Shown here: one piece after another, positions 41,453 through 51,021 of the stretch
How the letters are laid out: each line of letters begins with the position of its first letter
How positions within the stretch are numbered: position 1 is the stretch's first letter
Assembly (NCBI GenBank): GCA_023429995.1
Contig: JAEZCE010000020.1
Span: 1-64,000, forward strand
DNA from: Bacillota bacterium
Lineage (GTDB): Bacteria > Bacillota > UBA4882 > UBA8346
DNA length: 64,000 nucleotides
Direction: 5' to 3'
Position numbers and translations under genes: made by a program
Notes under the pieces: generated by a model
The model's database searches: none
Told to the model about the DNA's origin: nothing
What the model saw: only the letters and a program-made list of their open reading frames with translations

Positions 41453-42049
41453 ATGGAGATGAGATACCTGAAGACGAATTTCGTTCTCGCTTCCCGGTCA
41501 CCCCGGCGGTATGATATTTTAAAACAAATGGGATTGCAGTTTGAAACCCGGCCCAGTAAAGTGGATGAGGATGAATTTGATAATTCAATCGCTCCAATGG
41601 ATTTTGTGATGAATTTGGCATTTCGGAAAGCCCTAAAAGTTTCACAGGCCATAACGGAAGGAATCGTTATCGGAGCGGATACGGTTGTTGTAATCGACGG
41701 AGAAATTTTGGGCAAGCCTCAATCCGAAAAAGAAGCCATCGAAATGCTTACCCGTTTAAGTGGAAAAGAGCATTCCGTATTTACCGGCCTGGCTCTACTG
41801 GAAGTTCCAAGCGGACGAAAATCGATTTCCTTTGCGGAAACTAAAGTTCAGTTCCGTTCGTTAGAAAGAACAGAGATTGAAAAGTATGCCGCCACAGGTG
41901 AACCGCTGGATAAAGCCGGGGCATATGGGATTCAGGGTAAAGGAGCGATTTTGGTAGAAAAAATCGACGGCTGTTATTATAATGTTGTTGGACTACCTGT
42001 CGCTAAATTAATCAATATGCTCAAAGAGTTTGGGGTTTTGATCGGATGA
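41453..42049 (+). CDS. maf: Maf-like nucleotide pyrophosphatase
   Basis: About 198 residues. FVLASRSPRRYDILKQMG is the substrate-binding N-terminal motif of Maf; VDEDEF, AFRKAL, IGADTVVVIDGEILGKPQ and GKEHSVFTGLA follow, with the late GKGAILVEKIDGCYYNVVGLPV. Maf proteins hydrolyse dTTP, UTP or modified nucleoside triphosphates; the house-cleaning role is linked to septum formation in B. subtilis. Start taken as ATG 41453 (MEMRYLKTNF); the ribosome site is weak. First gene of the maf-radC-mre block, overlapping no neighbour. Confidence 0.9.
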   Translation: MEMRYLKTNFVLASRSPRRYDILKQMGLQFETRPSKVDEDEFDNSIAPMDFVMNLAFRKALKVSQAITEGIVIGADTVVVIDGEILGKPQSEKEAIEMLTRLSGKEHSVFTGLALLEVPSGRKSISFAETKVQFRSLERTEIEKYAATGEPLDKAGAYGIQGKGAILVEKIDGCYYNVVGLPVAKLINMLKEFGVLIG

Positions 42050-42059
42050 GGTGAAATTC

Positions 42060-42752
42060 TTGGAGCGCCGTCGACCTACAATTAAGGATTTGCCAATTGA
42101 GGAACGTCCCCGTGAACGTTTGATACAGAACGGAGCTGAGCATCTATCGGCAGCCGAATTGTTGGCGATTATTTTGAGAACTGGCTCTACGCAATTTACC
42201 GCAATCGATATTGCTGAGCAATTACTGATACGGTATAAGGATTTGCGGGGGTTATCCAAAGCGTCATTGGCGGAAATATCTGAATTTCAGGGAATTAGTC
42301 AGGCGAAAGCGGTTCAAATTCATGCCGCTTTTGAACTTGGTAGAAGAGTCTTAACGAGTAATCCTTATCAATTGCCGGTGATTCGTAAACCTGAAGATGT
42401 TTATGATCTATTAAACGCTAGTTTTCAAGATTTAGATCGCGAACATTTCAAAGTTATCCATTTGAATACCAAGAATCAAGTGCTTAAGGTGGAGACGAGC
42501 TCCATCGGAATTCTCTCATCTTCACCGGTTCATCCCCGGGAAGTATTCAAAGAAGCAATCCGGATGAGCAGCGCTGGCCTTATTTTAGCCCATAACCATC
42601 CCAGTGGAGATCCTAGTCCCAGCCAGGATGATTTATTATTAACGAACCGGTTGTACCAAGCCGGTGAACTACTTGGGATCCAGGTGATTGACCATTTGAT
42701 ATTCGGTGATCACCGGTTTGTGAGTTTGAAAGAACGCGGACAGCTTAGTTAA
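42060..42752 (+). CDS. radC: RadC family JAB-domain protein
   Basis: About 230 residues. N-terminal helix-hairpin-helix region (EIRSEFQGISQAKAVQI-type, GLSKASLAEISEFQGISQAK) precedes the JAB/MPN domain with HPREVFKEAIRMSSAGLILAHNHPSGDPSPSQDD, giving the metal motif HxHxxxxxPSxxD. Despite the name a role in DNA repair is unproven. TTG 42060 is preferred, six bases after GAGGTG; GTG 42051 is the alternative, two bases after the maf stop. Placed between maf and mreB as in many Firmicutes. Confidence 0.92.
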   Translation: MERRRPTIKDLPIEERPRERLIQNGAEHLSAAELLAIILRTGSTQFTAIDIAEQLLIRYKDLRGLSKASLAEISEFQGISQAKAVQIHAAFELGRRVLTSNPYQLPVIRKPEDVYDLLNASFQDLDREHFKVIHLNTKNQVLKVETSSIGILSSSPVHPREVFKEAIRMSSAGLILAHNHPSGDPSPSQDDLLLTNRLYQAGELLGIQVIDHLIFGDHRFVSLKERGQLS

Positions 42753-42755
42753 GGA

Positions 42756-42895
42756 ATTCACAATTGGGATTGCAAATTGGCAATTAATTGCTTGGCAAGA
42801 AATTGCCCTGGCAACTAAATTACTACAGCAATTTTAATTGCTAAAGCAATTGAGTGACTAAAACTATTCATTGCTAAAGCGATTGGCGATTGATT
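42756..42895. repeat. Array of short AATTGC/GCAATT words before mreB
   Basis: Within about 140 bases the words GCAATT, AATTGC, ATTGC and their variants occur around ten times in both directions, giving many overlapping small inverted repeats (for example GGCAATTAATTGC and GCAATTTTAATTGC). No gene is seen in 42,753-43,118. Whether this is a binding-site array or decayed repeat is unknown. Confidence 0.45.
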
Positions 42896-43118
42896 AAAAT
42901 AACAAGGTTTGGGTTTTGGAATTTAAATTGTGCCGTGCGTATTTTTGCGCGCGAAGGATGGAAGTTCTTTCAAAGCAACATAAAGAAGCAATGCGCACTT
43001 CATTTGTTTTGACTACTCTTATTGATTCCAGATTAGCTTGTTATAAATTCTTTAATGAAAAGCGGCTCCGCTACATAAATTACTAACATAATTGAATACA
43101 GCTTGGAAGGAGTCTAAA

Positions 43119-44159
43119 ATGTTTAAATCAATTTTTGGCCGCTTTGCAAAAGATATGGGGATCGATTTAGGTACCGCCAACACTTTGGTATATGTACAAG
43201 GTCGTGGGGTGGTATTGCAGGAACCTACGGTTGTGGCAATCGAAAAGGATACCAACAACATTTTCGCCGTTGGTAGTGAAGCAAAACAAATGGTAGGGCG
43301 GACCCCCGGTAATATTGTTGCGGTTCGTCCCATGAAAGACGGCGTGATAGCCGACTTTGACGTCACTGAAAAAATGTTGCGTTATTTTATTAATAAAGCC
43401 GGTAAAAATGTGGGAATACTAGCGCCGCGAATCATTATCGGCGTTCCCTCCGGCGTTACCGAAGTTGAAAAACGGGCAGTGATGGATGCCGGATTGCAGG
43501 CCGGAGCCAGAGAAGTTTATTTGATTGAAGAACCTATGGCGGCCGCAATTGGAGCCGGTATGAGCATTGAGGAGCCGACGGGGAATCTGATAGTTGATAT
43601 CGGAGGCGGCACAACCGAAGTTGCAGTGATTTCCCTTGGCGGGATTGTATCAAGCCGGTCGCTGCGAATCGCCGGGGATGAAATGAATGAAGCTATTATG
43701 CATTTCATTAAACGCAGCTATAATTTGATGATTGGTGAACGTACGGCCGAAGATATTAAAAAAGAGATTGGTTCCGCTTATCCGGATGGCAAAGAAATCC
43801 GTCAGGAAGTCAGAGGTCGTGACCTCTTAACCGGACTTCCGAAAACGATCAATATTACCAGTCATGAAATACAGGAAGCTCTTGCTGAGCCGATTTCCGG
43901 GATTATTGAAGCCGTTAAAATGACTTTGGAACGGACTCCGCCGGAATTAGCCGCCGATATTCTCGACAAAGGGTTGGTAATGGCTGGGGGCGGTTCTTTA
44001 TTGCGGGGGATTGATCGACTGCTCGCTGAAGAAACCGGTATGGCGGTACAGGTTGCAGAAGATCCCTTGACATGTGTGGCTAGAGGGACCGGGATGGCGC
44101 TTGAACGCAATTATCACGATTTAAAGAAGGTAGTTCTTTCAAATAAAAAGATGGCTTAA
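43119..44159 (+). CDS. mreB: Rod shape-determining protein MreB
   Basis: 346 residues from ATG 43119, six bases after GGAAGGAG. Actin-fold ATPase that organises lateral wall synthesis beneath the membrane. Phosphate 1 DMGIDLGTANTLVYVQGRG, connect and phosphate 2 NLIVDIGGGTTEVAVISLGG, and adenosine motif GLVMAGGGSLLRGIDRLL are intact. The N-terminus KSIFGRFAK could be the membrane-binding amphipathic stretch. First of the mreBCD-mrdA genes. Confidence 0.96.
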   Translation: MFKSIFGRFAKDMGIDLGTANTLVYVQGRGVVLQEPTVVAIEKDTNNIFAVGSEAKQMVGRTPGNIVAVRPMKDGVIADFDVTEKMLRYFINKAGKNVGILAPRIIIGVPSGVTEVEKRAVMDAGLQAGAREVYLIEEPMAAAIGAGMSIEEPTGNLIVDIGGGTTEVAVISLGGIVSSRSLRIAGDEMNEAIMHFIKRSYNLMIGERTAEDIKKEIGSAYPDGKEIRQEVRGRDLLTGLPKTINITSHEIQEALAEPISGIIEAVKMTLERTPPELAADILDKGLVMAGGGSLLRGIDRLLAEETGMAVQVAEDPLTCVARGTGMALERNYHDLKKVVLSNKKMA

Positions 44160-44174
44160 AAGGGTGACCAACTT

Positions 44175-45065
44175 TTGTTTCAATTATTTGTAAATAAGCG
44201 CTTTCTCTTCATTGCATTGCTATTTTTGGTGGTCACATGGGTGATGTACGTTACATCGCACCCACGGGACAGCGAAGGAAAAGTCGAATACTTTTTCAAT
44301 ACAGCCATGGTGCCTATTGAAAGCACTTTTAACTATTTCGGCGGTATGGTTAACAATAGCTGGAAAACTGTAACCCAGTTATCTCAATTAAAATCCGAGA
44401 ATAATCGACTTCATCGGGAAATCGACCATTTACGAATTCGCCAGCTTGGTTTGAATTCGCTCAAGGCGGAGAATGATCGTTTACGGCGGGCCTTGAATTT
44501 TCAATCCCATCAGCCCAACGAACTGATTAGCGCTGAAATTATCGCGGTAAACCCCAGCAACTGGAATCAAACGATTACCATCAATAGGGGTGAGGATTGC
44601 CAATTAAAAAAGAATATGGCGGTTATCACTCCTCAAGGGGTAGTGGGAAGAATTGGCGAAGTACGCTACAGGACTGCCGAGGTTATCTTAATTACCGATC
44701 CGCGTGAGGGGAATTTTGTGGGAGGCATGGTAGCCCGCACCCGGAATTTAGTCATTATTCAAGGCGGAGGTCAATACCGGGGGGAGTGTACGGTTCAACC
44801 GGCGATCGACAGTTATTTTATGGATTTAAAACAGAATGATCTGATTGTAACGGCAGAAACCAGCGAAATTTTTCCACGGGGATTACCAATCGGCAGAATC
44901 GTGTATGTGAACAAAGTATCAAATAAGATGGTCAGCAAGGCTTCATTAAAACCTGTGGTGCATCTGGGTAATCTTCAGATGGTTTATGTGATTAAAAGCA
45001 AACGGGATTTTCCAGATAATCCAGATAATTCCGGAGGCTTAAAAAATGCGCCCGTTAATCCTTAG
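44175..45065 (+). CDS. mreC: Rod shape-determining protein MreC
   Basis: 296 residues. One N-terminal membrane helix (FLFIALLFLVVTWVMYV), a coiled coil at about residues 70-115 (QLKSENNRLHREIDHLRI), then two beta-barrel subdomains (ISAEIIAVNPSNWNQTITIN and GVVGRIGEV) outside the membrane that bind PBP2. TTG start at 44175, after AGGGTGA. Its end overlaps mreD by 20 bases. Confidence 0.93.
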   Translation: MFQLFVNKRFLFIALLFLVVTWVMYVTSHPRDSEGKVEYFFNTAMVPIESTFNYFGGMVNNSWKTVTQLSQLKSENNRLHREIDHLRIRQLGLNSLKAENDRLRRALNFQSHQPNELISAEIIAVNPSNWNQTITINRGEDCQLKKNMAVITPQGVVGRIGEVRYRTAEVILITDPREGNFVGGMVARTRNLVIIQGGGQYRGECTVQPAIDSYFMDLKQNDLIVTAETSEIFPRGLPIGRIVYVNKVSNKMVSKASLKPVVHLGNLQMVYVIKSKRDFPDNPDNSGGLKNAPVNP

Positions 45066-45540
45066 TATCGCCGTAATATTGGCGGTTGTTATTCAAGCGA
45101 CTTGGCTTCCTGCGATGCATTTACCGGGGCAAGTCACACCCGATTTGATTTTAATCATGGTGGTATCGGTAGGATTATTGAGGGGGCCCGACAAAGGACT
45201 CTTTTTTGGAATTGTTTCCGGACTTTTCTTGGACTTGCTATCCGGGCATATTATCGGTGTTCAAGCTCTCTCAAAAATGGCGCTTGGATTTTGCGCCGGT
45301 TTAATGGAAAAAAACATCTTCAAAGATAATATTTTAGTTCCGGCAATGGCTGTTTTTGGAGCAACGTTGGTTTTTGAATCGTTTAATATTTTTTTCTATA
45401 TGGCTTTTCATGCCAACTACAACTTCTTGAGCACTTTTTTATCCACCATATTGCCGCTGGCTTTTTACAATGCCTTATTTGCCCCGTTTATTTATTATTT
45501 GGTTTTAAAGATGGAACGTTGGATGGATGAAAGAGCATAA
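45046..45540 (+). CDS. mreD: Rod shape-determining protein MreD
   Basis: 164 residues, five or six hydrophobic helices and almost no soluble part. LPGQVTPDLILIMVVSVGLLRGPDKGLFFGIVSGLFLDLLSG is the typical MreD N-terminal half (no more than the family pattern is claimed). Works with MreC in the elongasome. A small hairpin (AAGCTTTG-TGTAG-CAAAGCTT) lies between its stop and the mrdA start. Confidence 0.9.
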   Translation: MRPLILSIAVILAVVIQATWLPAMHLPGQVTPDLILIMVVSVGLLRGPDKGLFFGIVSGLFLDLLSGHIIGVQALSKMALGFCAGLMEKNIFKDNILVPAMAVFGATLVFESFNIFFYMAFHANYNFLSTFLSTILPLAFYNALFAPFIYYLVLKMERWMDERA

Positions 45541-45578
45541 GCTTTGTGTAGCAAAGCTTGGTTAACGGAGGCCTGGCT

Positions 45579-47603
45579 GTGAAAGACGCAGTGTTAAGGA
45601 ATTTAGAAACTAAGTTTAAGTATTTAGGCGGAATTATCATTGTTATCTTTGCTTTCCTTTTAATTCGGTTGTGGATTCTTCAGATCATGGAGGGCGCCAC
45701 AATCATGGTTAAATCGAAACAAAATCAGACCCGGGTCATTCGGATCGACGCTCCCCGGGGAATTTTTTATGACCGGAAAAACAATATTTTGGTTAACAGT
45801 CGTATTTCCCATAACTTATCTGTTGTGCCGGAAGATATTAAAGATAAGCCGGAAGTTATCACTTTACTCTGTCGAATTTTGAAAATATCCGAGGCTGACC
45901 TCCGCGCTAAATTAAAACCCAATCCCAGAATACAGCGAACTCCTTATCAGTATATTACCATTAGTAAAGATGTCGATCCGGCGACGGTTATTAAATTGTT
46001 GGAAGAAAAATTTAATTTACCCGGTGTTGAAGTGGAAGAGGTCCCGGTGCGCTCTTATCCATATAAGGATTTAGCGTGTCATCTTTTTGGTTATATCCGG
46101 GAGATTAATGACAGGGAGTTAGCGGACGAAAAAGGCAAAGGTTATCGTTTGGGGGATAATATCGGAAAAACCGGTCTCGAGCGTACCTATGAAGATTATC
46201 TTCGTGGTGTGAGCGGCGGGAAAAATTTTGAAGTGGATATTCACGGTCGTCCCTTACGTTTGTTGGAAAACAGAGAGCCAATACCCGGCGACAATATGCA
46301 TTTAACGATTGATTTAAAAGTTCAGGCCGCGGCTGAAAAAGCAATGGAGGACCAGATGGCCTGGCTTCAGAAATACTCTAAATGGAGAAATGCCAAATCC
46401 GGCGCAGTTCTGGCCCTTGATCCCCGTAATGGAAATATCCTGGCGATGGTTAGCAAGCCGGGATTTGATCCCAACGCTTTCGTGGGAATAATGCCCCAGG
46501 AAGTCGCCGATAAAATATACCGTAATCCTTTACACCCTTTGACCAACCGGACAATTCAAGGAGAATTTGCGCCTGGTTCCACATTTAAACCCATTACCGT
46601 GATGGCGGCCTTAATGGAAAATAAGGTTACCACGAAAGATCGATTTATCTGTACCGGTTATGATCCGGTTTGGGGTAAAAAATTTAAGTGTTGGATTGTG
46701 GATAATACTTCCGGGCCCCGTTCCCATGGTACTGAAAGCGTTATTGACGGTTTGAAAAATTCATGCAATATTGTAATGGCTGAGTTAAGCCGGCGTGTCG
46801 GCGCGGACACATTGGCAAAATATGCGCGTTTCTTCGGTCTTGGAAAACCCACCGGGCTCAATCTTTATCCTGGAGAAGCATCCGGCCTTGTACCGGATCC
46901 GGAGTGGAAACGTAAAAATACGAAAGAGAAAACTTGGTATCCTTTGGAAACCATGATGTTTGGAATCGGCCAGACCTATCTTACCGTGACGCCGCTTCAG
47001 TTAGCTGAAGTCTATGCGGCAATTGCCAACGACGGGAAAATGTATCGGCCACACCTGGTTTCAAAGATTACCGCGCCCTCAGGCGAATTGGTCACCAAGT
47101 TTAATCCCCAATTGATGGTTGATTTGCAATTGTCTCCCACCATACGTTCAGTTGTTCAACAGGGCTTAACGGAGGTTATCGGTGATGGGGGCACGGCTTC
47201 CTTCGCATTTCAAGGCTTCCCAATCGATAAATATCCAATCGCCGGTAAAACGGGTACAGCCCAAAAGCCGCCGTATGACAATTCCGGTGTTTTTGCTTGT
47301 TATGCGCCTGCCAATAAACCTGAAATCGTGGTGGTTGTCTTTCTCGAGCAGGGCGGTTCAGGTAGCGGCGGAGCGGCCCCAATAGCCAGAAAAGTTTTAG
47401 AGGCCTATTTTAACCTGGATAAACCTGTTGTAAATGAACCCACTGTGACAAATCCTGAGAAACCAACACCGGCAGTTCCTGATAACGGGATTCCATCCGC
47501 TACACCGATCACAGCAGCCCCGGCTGTTCATGGCACCCCCGCTTCAGGGGGCCCGGTTGAGAATGGCTCCGGTACTAGAACTCCTCCCCGGGCTTCCGAT
47601 TGA
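45579..47603 (+). CDS. mrdA: Penicillin-binding protein 2, elongation transpeptidase
   Basis: About 674 residues from GTG 45579, seven bases after GGAGG. Membrane anchor near residues 15-35 (LGGIIIVIFAFLLIRLWIL), dimerisation/pedestal domain, then the transpeptidase domain with FAPGSTFKPIT (active Ser), SCN within LKNSCNIVMAELS, and GKTGTAQ. It cross-links peptidoglycan during elongation with RodA. The C-terminal 60 residues are Pro/Ala/Gly-rich and of low complexity. Confidence 0.93.
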   Translation: MKDAVLRNLETKFKYLGGIIIVIFAFLLIRLWILQIMEGATIMVKSKQNQTRVIRIDAPRGIFYDRKNNILVNSRISHNLSVVPEDIKDKPEVITLLCRILKISEADLRAKLKPNPRIQRTPYQYITISKDVDPATVIKLLEEKFNLPGVEVEEVPVRSYPYKDLACHLFGYIREINDRELADEKGKGYRLGDNIGKTGLERTYEDYLRGVSGGKNFEVDIHGRPLRLLENREPIPGDNMHLTIDLKVQAAAEKAMEDQMAWLQKYSKWRNAKSGAVLALDPRNGNILAMVSKPGFDPNAFVGIMPQEVADKIYRNPLHPLTNRTIQGEFAPGSTFKPITVMAALMENKVTTKDRFICTGYDPVWGKKFKCWIVDNTSGPRSHGTESVIDGLKNSCNIVMAELSRRVGADTLAKYARFFGLGKPTGLNLYPGEASGLVPDPEWKRKNTKEKTWYPLETMMFGIGQTYLTVTPLQLAEVYAAIANDGKMYRPHLVSKITAPSGELVTKFNPQLMVDLQLSPTIRSVVQQGLTEVIGDGGTASFAFQGFPIDKYPIAGKTGTAQKPPYDNSGVFACYAPANKPEIVVVVFLEQGGSGSGGAAPIARKVLEAYFNLDKPVVNEPTVTNPEKPTPAVPDNGIPSATPITAAPAVHGTPASGGPVENGSGTRTPPRASD

Positions 47604-47643
47604 TTGCGGTTGAATTGGGAAATTATATTTTTACTTGCGAAAC

Positions 47644-47675
47644 TTCCTCCTATGTAAGGAGGATTTTTTTTTTAG
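47644..47675 (+). terminator. Terminator after mrdA
   Basis: TTCCTCC-TATGTA-AGGAGGA followed by nine T, so minCDE begins a new unit. Confidence 0.8.
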
Positions 47676-47745
47676 GTAGCGAAGATATTGGAAAAGATTA
47701 AGGCCCAAACATTGGATTCATATTGAAAATACGGAGCGATTTATA

Positions 47746-48402
47746 ATGGCTGAAACGCCGAATCCGGAAGTATCCGGTAAAATGGAAGGTTTTTCTGAAA
47801 GTGTTGTTTTTAAGGGCTATAAAACTGGCTTGACATTAGTAATTCCTGAGGCTGGGTCCTTGGATGGATATATGCAGGATATCCGGGCCCGTCTTGAGCA
47901 GTCTCGTGACTTTTTTAAAGGAGCCCACATCATTATTGAACTGGGTAAACGCTTGATTGCCGAAAAAGAGCGTCTTGCTTTAAAGGAAGCGGTTGAAGAG
48001 TTTGGTTTAAATCCCCGTTTTGCAGAAGAAGTAAAGAATAGTGAAAAAAATGAAGAGCCTGACCAGTTTGAATCCACAATTACCGTTAGAAAAACGGTCC
48101 GTTCCGGTCAACGGATCTCATTTGGGGGCAATTTGGTCATTATGGGCGATGTAAATCCCGGAGCCGAAGTGATTGCCAGCGGAGACATTATCGTTTTGGG
48201 AAGACTTCGTGGAACGGCGCATGCAGGGGCTGAAGGCGATGAAACAGCCAAGATTGTCGCTTTTCAATTGCGTCCGGTTCAAATCCGGATCGCCGGAGTC
48301 ATTACCCGGGATTCGGAATCCAGTTCGAAAGCTAAATATCTTGGGCCGGAAATCGCCAGAATCAAAGACGGGATGATTTTGGTTGAACGTGTCAGTTATT
48401 GA
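47746..48402 (+). CDS. minC: Septum site-determining protein MinC
   Basis: 218 residues. N-terminal inhibitory domain (VVFKGYKTGLTLVIP...), a short linker near residue 105, and the C-terminal beta-helix (RSGQRISFGGNLVIMGDVNPGAEVIA continuing to GDIIVLGRLRGTAHAG) that dimerises and binds MinD. With MinD it blocks FtsZ assembly away from midcell. Confidence 0.93.
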   Translation: MAETPNPEVSGKMEGFSESVVFKGYKTGLTLVIPEAGSLDGYMQDIRARLEQSRDFFKGAHIIIELGKRLIAEKERLALKEAVEEFGLNPRFAEEVKNSEKNEEPDQFESTITVRKTVRSGQRISFGGNLVIMGDVNPGAEVIASGDIIVLGRLRGTAHAGAEGDETAKIVAFQLRPVQIRIAGVITRDSESSSKAKYLGPEIARIKDGMILVERVSY

Positions 48403-48534
48403 ATAATTTATGATTTTCAGTTTCCGTTTTGATGATTGTAGAAAAATGTCAGTTCCTGGTTGACGGTTATGGTGGAAATGGGCTATTTTTTTAGAATGAC
48501 TGTTCAACCGTTAAAAATTTGAGGGGGTTTGTGA

Positions 48535-49332
48535 ATGTCGGGAATGGTTATTGTGATAACATCGGGCAAAGGAGGGGTTGGTAAAACCACCACTTGTGCT
48601 AATATTGGTGCTGGTTTAGCCAACCGTGGCTATAAAACGGTATTGATTGATGCAGATATCGGTTTGCGCAATCTTGACGTGGTCATGGGTTTGGAAAACC
48701 GGATTGTCTTTGATTTGGTGAATGTAGCGGAAAAAACCTGTAAAATCAGGCAGGCCTTGATTAAGGATAAACGTTTTGAAAACTTATATCTTTTGCCGGC
48801 TGCTCAAACCAAAGAAAAAGATGCTGTTAAGCCTGAACAGATGGTAGAGATTTGTGAGGAACTCCGTAAAGAATACGATTATGTTTTGATTGATTGCCCG
48901 GCCGGTATTGAACAGGGCTTTAAAAATGCAGTGGCAGGAGCTGATCAGGCCATTGTTGTAACCACGCCTGACGTATCGGCGGTACGGGATGCCGATCGAA
49001 TTATCGGACTTTTACAGGCCAGAGAGATTGCCGACCCCCGCTTGATTATCAATCGGTTACGTCCCGATATGGTACGAAAAGGGGATATGATGGATATCGG
49101 GGATGTCAATGATATCCTCGCAATTTGTTTACTGGGGATTGTCCCGGACGATGAAACAATCATTACATCCACCAACCGGGGTGAGCCGGCAATACTGGAT
49201 GGAAACTCCAAAGCCGGTCAGGCCTTTCGCAATATTGTCGCAAGAATTGTCGGTGAAGAAGTACCTTTTATGTCGCTTGACTTTGATCTCAACTGGATGG
49301 ATAAACTCAAGCAACGTTTTGGCAAGAAATAA
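48535..49332 (+). CDS. minD: Septum site-determining protein MinD
   Basis: 265 residues. Deviant Walker A TSGKGGVGKTTTCANIG, switch DADIGLRNLDVVMGLE, Walker B YVLIDCPAGIEQG. The last 15 residues (LNWMDKLKQRFGKK) are the amphipathic membrane-targeting helix. GAGGGGG about eight bases before ATG 48535. Confidence 0.96.
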   Translation: MSGMVIVITSGKGGVGKTTTCANIGAGLANRGYKTVLIDADIGLRNLDVVMGLENRIVFDLVNVAEKTCKIRQALIKDKRFENLYLLPAAQTKEKDAVKPEQMVEICEELRKEYDYVLIDCPAGIEQGFKNAVAGADQAIVVTTPDVSAVRDADRIIGLLQAREIADPRLIINRLRPDMVRKGDMMDIGDVNDILAICLLGIVPDDETIITSTNRGEPAILDGNSKAGQAFRNIVARIVGEEVPFMSLDFDLNWMDKLKQRFGKK

Positions 49333-49369
49333 ACCCGCTTGAATATTTCGGTTTGAAAGAAGGGTAAGC

Positions 49370-49624
49370 ATGGATCTGATGGGGAGACTCTTTAAAGATG
49401 ATACCTCAAGTAAAGATATGGCAGTAGAACGTTTACGTTTGGTGTTGGTTTCTGACCGGGCTGGTGTGTCACCGGGTTTAATGGAAGCTCTCAAAGAAGA
49501 TCTGATTCAAGTCATCTCCAAATACATGGATATTGATGAAGAGGCTATGGAGGTTAATTTGAGTTCCAGTGAGCTCTCGGCTGCCCTCACTGCCAGTATC
49601 CCTGTGAAACGGATACGAAGATAG
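49370..49624 (+). CDS. minE: Cell division topological specificity factor MinE
   Basis: 84 residues. N-terminal membrane/MinD-binding part (LMGRLFKDDTSSKDMAVERL) and the dimerising segment DLIQVISKYMDIDEEAMEV. Presence of MinE points to oscillating Min in this organism rather than the DivIVA-only system. Confidence 0.92.
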   Translation: MDLMGRLFKDDTSSKDMAVERLRLVLVSDRAGVSPGLMEALKEDLIQVISKYMDIDEEAMEVNLSSSELSAALTASIPVKRIRR

Positions 49625-49661
49625 CTTAAAGTATCGGATATCTGATATCAAAAAGGTAAAT

Positions 49662-49705
49662 GATCCGCCCAAAAATGTTGGTTTGATAGTTTTATCCGGC
49701 GGATC
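49662..49705. repeat. Inverted repeat between minE and rodA
   Basis: GATCCGCC (49662-49669) and GGCGGATC (49698-49705), with a 28-base loop and no T run. Possible weak terminator or processing site in the 239-base gap. Confidence 0.4.
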
Positions 49706-49863
49706 TTGGCCAAGGGGTTATTTCCCGCTAGACTCCAATAGATATCTGTATTATACTTGAGGCAACAAAATAAAGTGTCCTTTTAGATTTCGATGTTTTA
49801 TAGAGGTTTTTTCATTGTTAACAATGATTGAATTTATTTGTCATTGTTAGGGGAGGTTCTACA

Positions 49864-50988
49864 TTGGATCGCCGGCATTTTAAAAATTTGGATTTTGCAT
49901 TGATCGCAGTGGTCGGAATATTAGTTGTTCTCGGTTTGATCATGATTTACAGCGCCACCCATGCTAAAATAGCCTTAAATCACGGTGATCCGTTTTCGTT
50001 TGTCAAAAAGCAGGCTATCGCCGTGGTTATCGGGGTGCTGGCTATGGCGCTTTTGTTATTTTTTGATTACCGGGTTTCCGACCGTTTGTCACAATTTCTG
50101 TACGGTTTAAATCTTGTTATGCTGGCTCTGGTGTTAACGCCCCTGGGTAGAAGCGGTAATGGCGCCCAAAGTTGGTTGTTCGGGGTTCAGCCCTCCGAAT
50201 TTGCCAAAGTAATATTAATTATAACTTTAGGAAAATATTTATCTGAAAAAGAAAGTCTCAGTTCGTTTTATAATTTTGTTTTTCCTTTTTTACATGTAGG
50301 ACTTCCTCTGTTGTTAATTTTGATGCAGCCGGATTTAGGTACCGCTTTGGTGTTTATTTTTATAACTTTTTTGATGATGTACACGGCAGGGGCGCCCGGA
50401 TGGAAGCTGATGGTGTTGGTATTCATCGGGGTTGTGGGACTCACCACCATGTTTTTGGGACATCATTTTTTCAATATGCCGTTACCGATCAAACAATATC
50501 AGGTCAATCGTCTTACGAGTTTCATTAATCCGGAACGGGACCCGCGGGGAAGCGGATGGAACGTTCGCCAAGCAGTGATCGCAGTGGGATCCGGTCAGTT
50601 TTTTGGCAAAGGACTTTTTCGGGGCACTCAAGGAAGGTTAGGATATTTACCCGAAAATCATACCGATTTCATTTTTGCGGTATTGTGTGAGGAATTAGGA
50701 TTTGTGGGCGGTTTCGGTGTTTTATGTTTATTTTTCACATTGGTATGGCGGGGCATTCGTATTTCATATCAGGCTCGGGATAAGACCGGGAGCATTATAG
50801 GAGTTGGAATTGTCGCCATGTTTCTATTTCATATTTTGGAAAATGTCGGTATGAACATGGGAATTATGCCAATAACCGGGATTCCCCTACCCTTTATAAC
50901 TTCCGGCGGGAGCTCGATGATTGCCAACTTGATCGCGGTGGGCTTATTGCTTAATATATGGGCGAGACGGCAGAAGATAATGTTTTGA
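49864..50988 (+). CDS. rodA: RodA peptidoglycan glycosyltransferase (SEDS family)
   Basis: 374 residues from TTG 49864, seven bases after GGGGAGG. Ten membrane helices. SEDS motifs: GAQSWLFGVQPSEFAKV, LLLILMQPDLGTALVF, and the catalytic-loop region LPENHTDFIFAVLCEELGFVGG with the essential Asp. It polymerises lipid II for side-wall growth with the PBP encoded at 45,579. The position after minCDE is the usual clostridial order. Confidence 0.93.
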   Translation: MDRRHFKNLDFALIAVVGILVVLGLIMIYSATHAKIALNHGDPFSFVKKQAIAVVIGVLAMALLLFFDYRVSDRLSQFLYGLNLVMLALVLTPLGRSGNGAQSWLFGVQPSEFAKVILIITLGKYLSEKESLSSFYNFVFPFLHVGLPLLLILMQPDLGTALVFIFITFLMMYTAGAPGWKLMVLVFIGVVGLTTMFLGHHFFNMPLPIKQYQVNRLTSFINPERDPRGSGWNVRQAVIAVGSGQFFGKGLFRGTQGRLGYLPENHTDFIFAVLCEELGFVGGFGVLCLFFTLVWRGIRISYQARDKTGSIIGVGIVAMFLFHILENVGMNMGIMPITGIPLPFITSGGSSMIANLIAVGLLLNIWARRQKIMF

Positions 50989-51021
50989 TGATTGAGACAG
51001 TACCCGGAAAGGATGAAAGAT

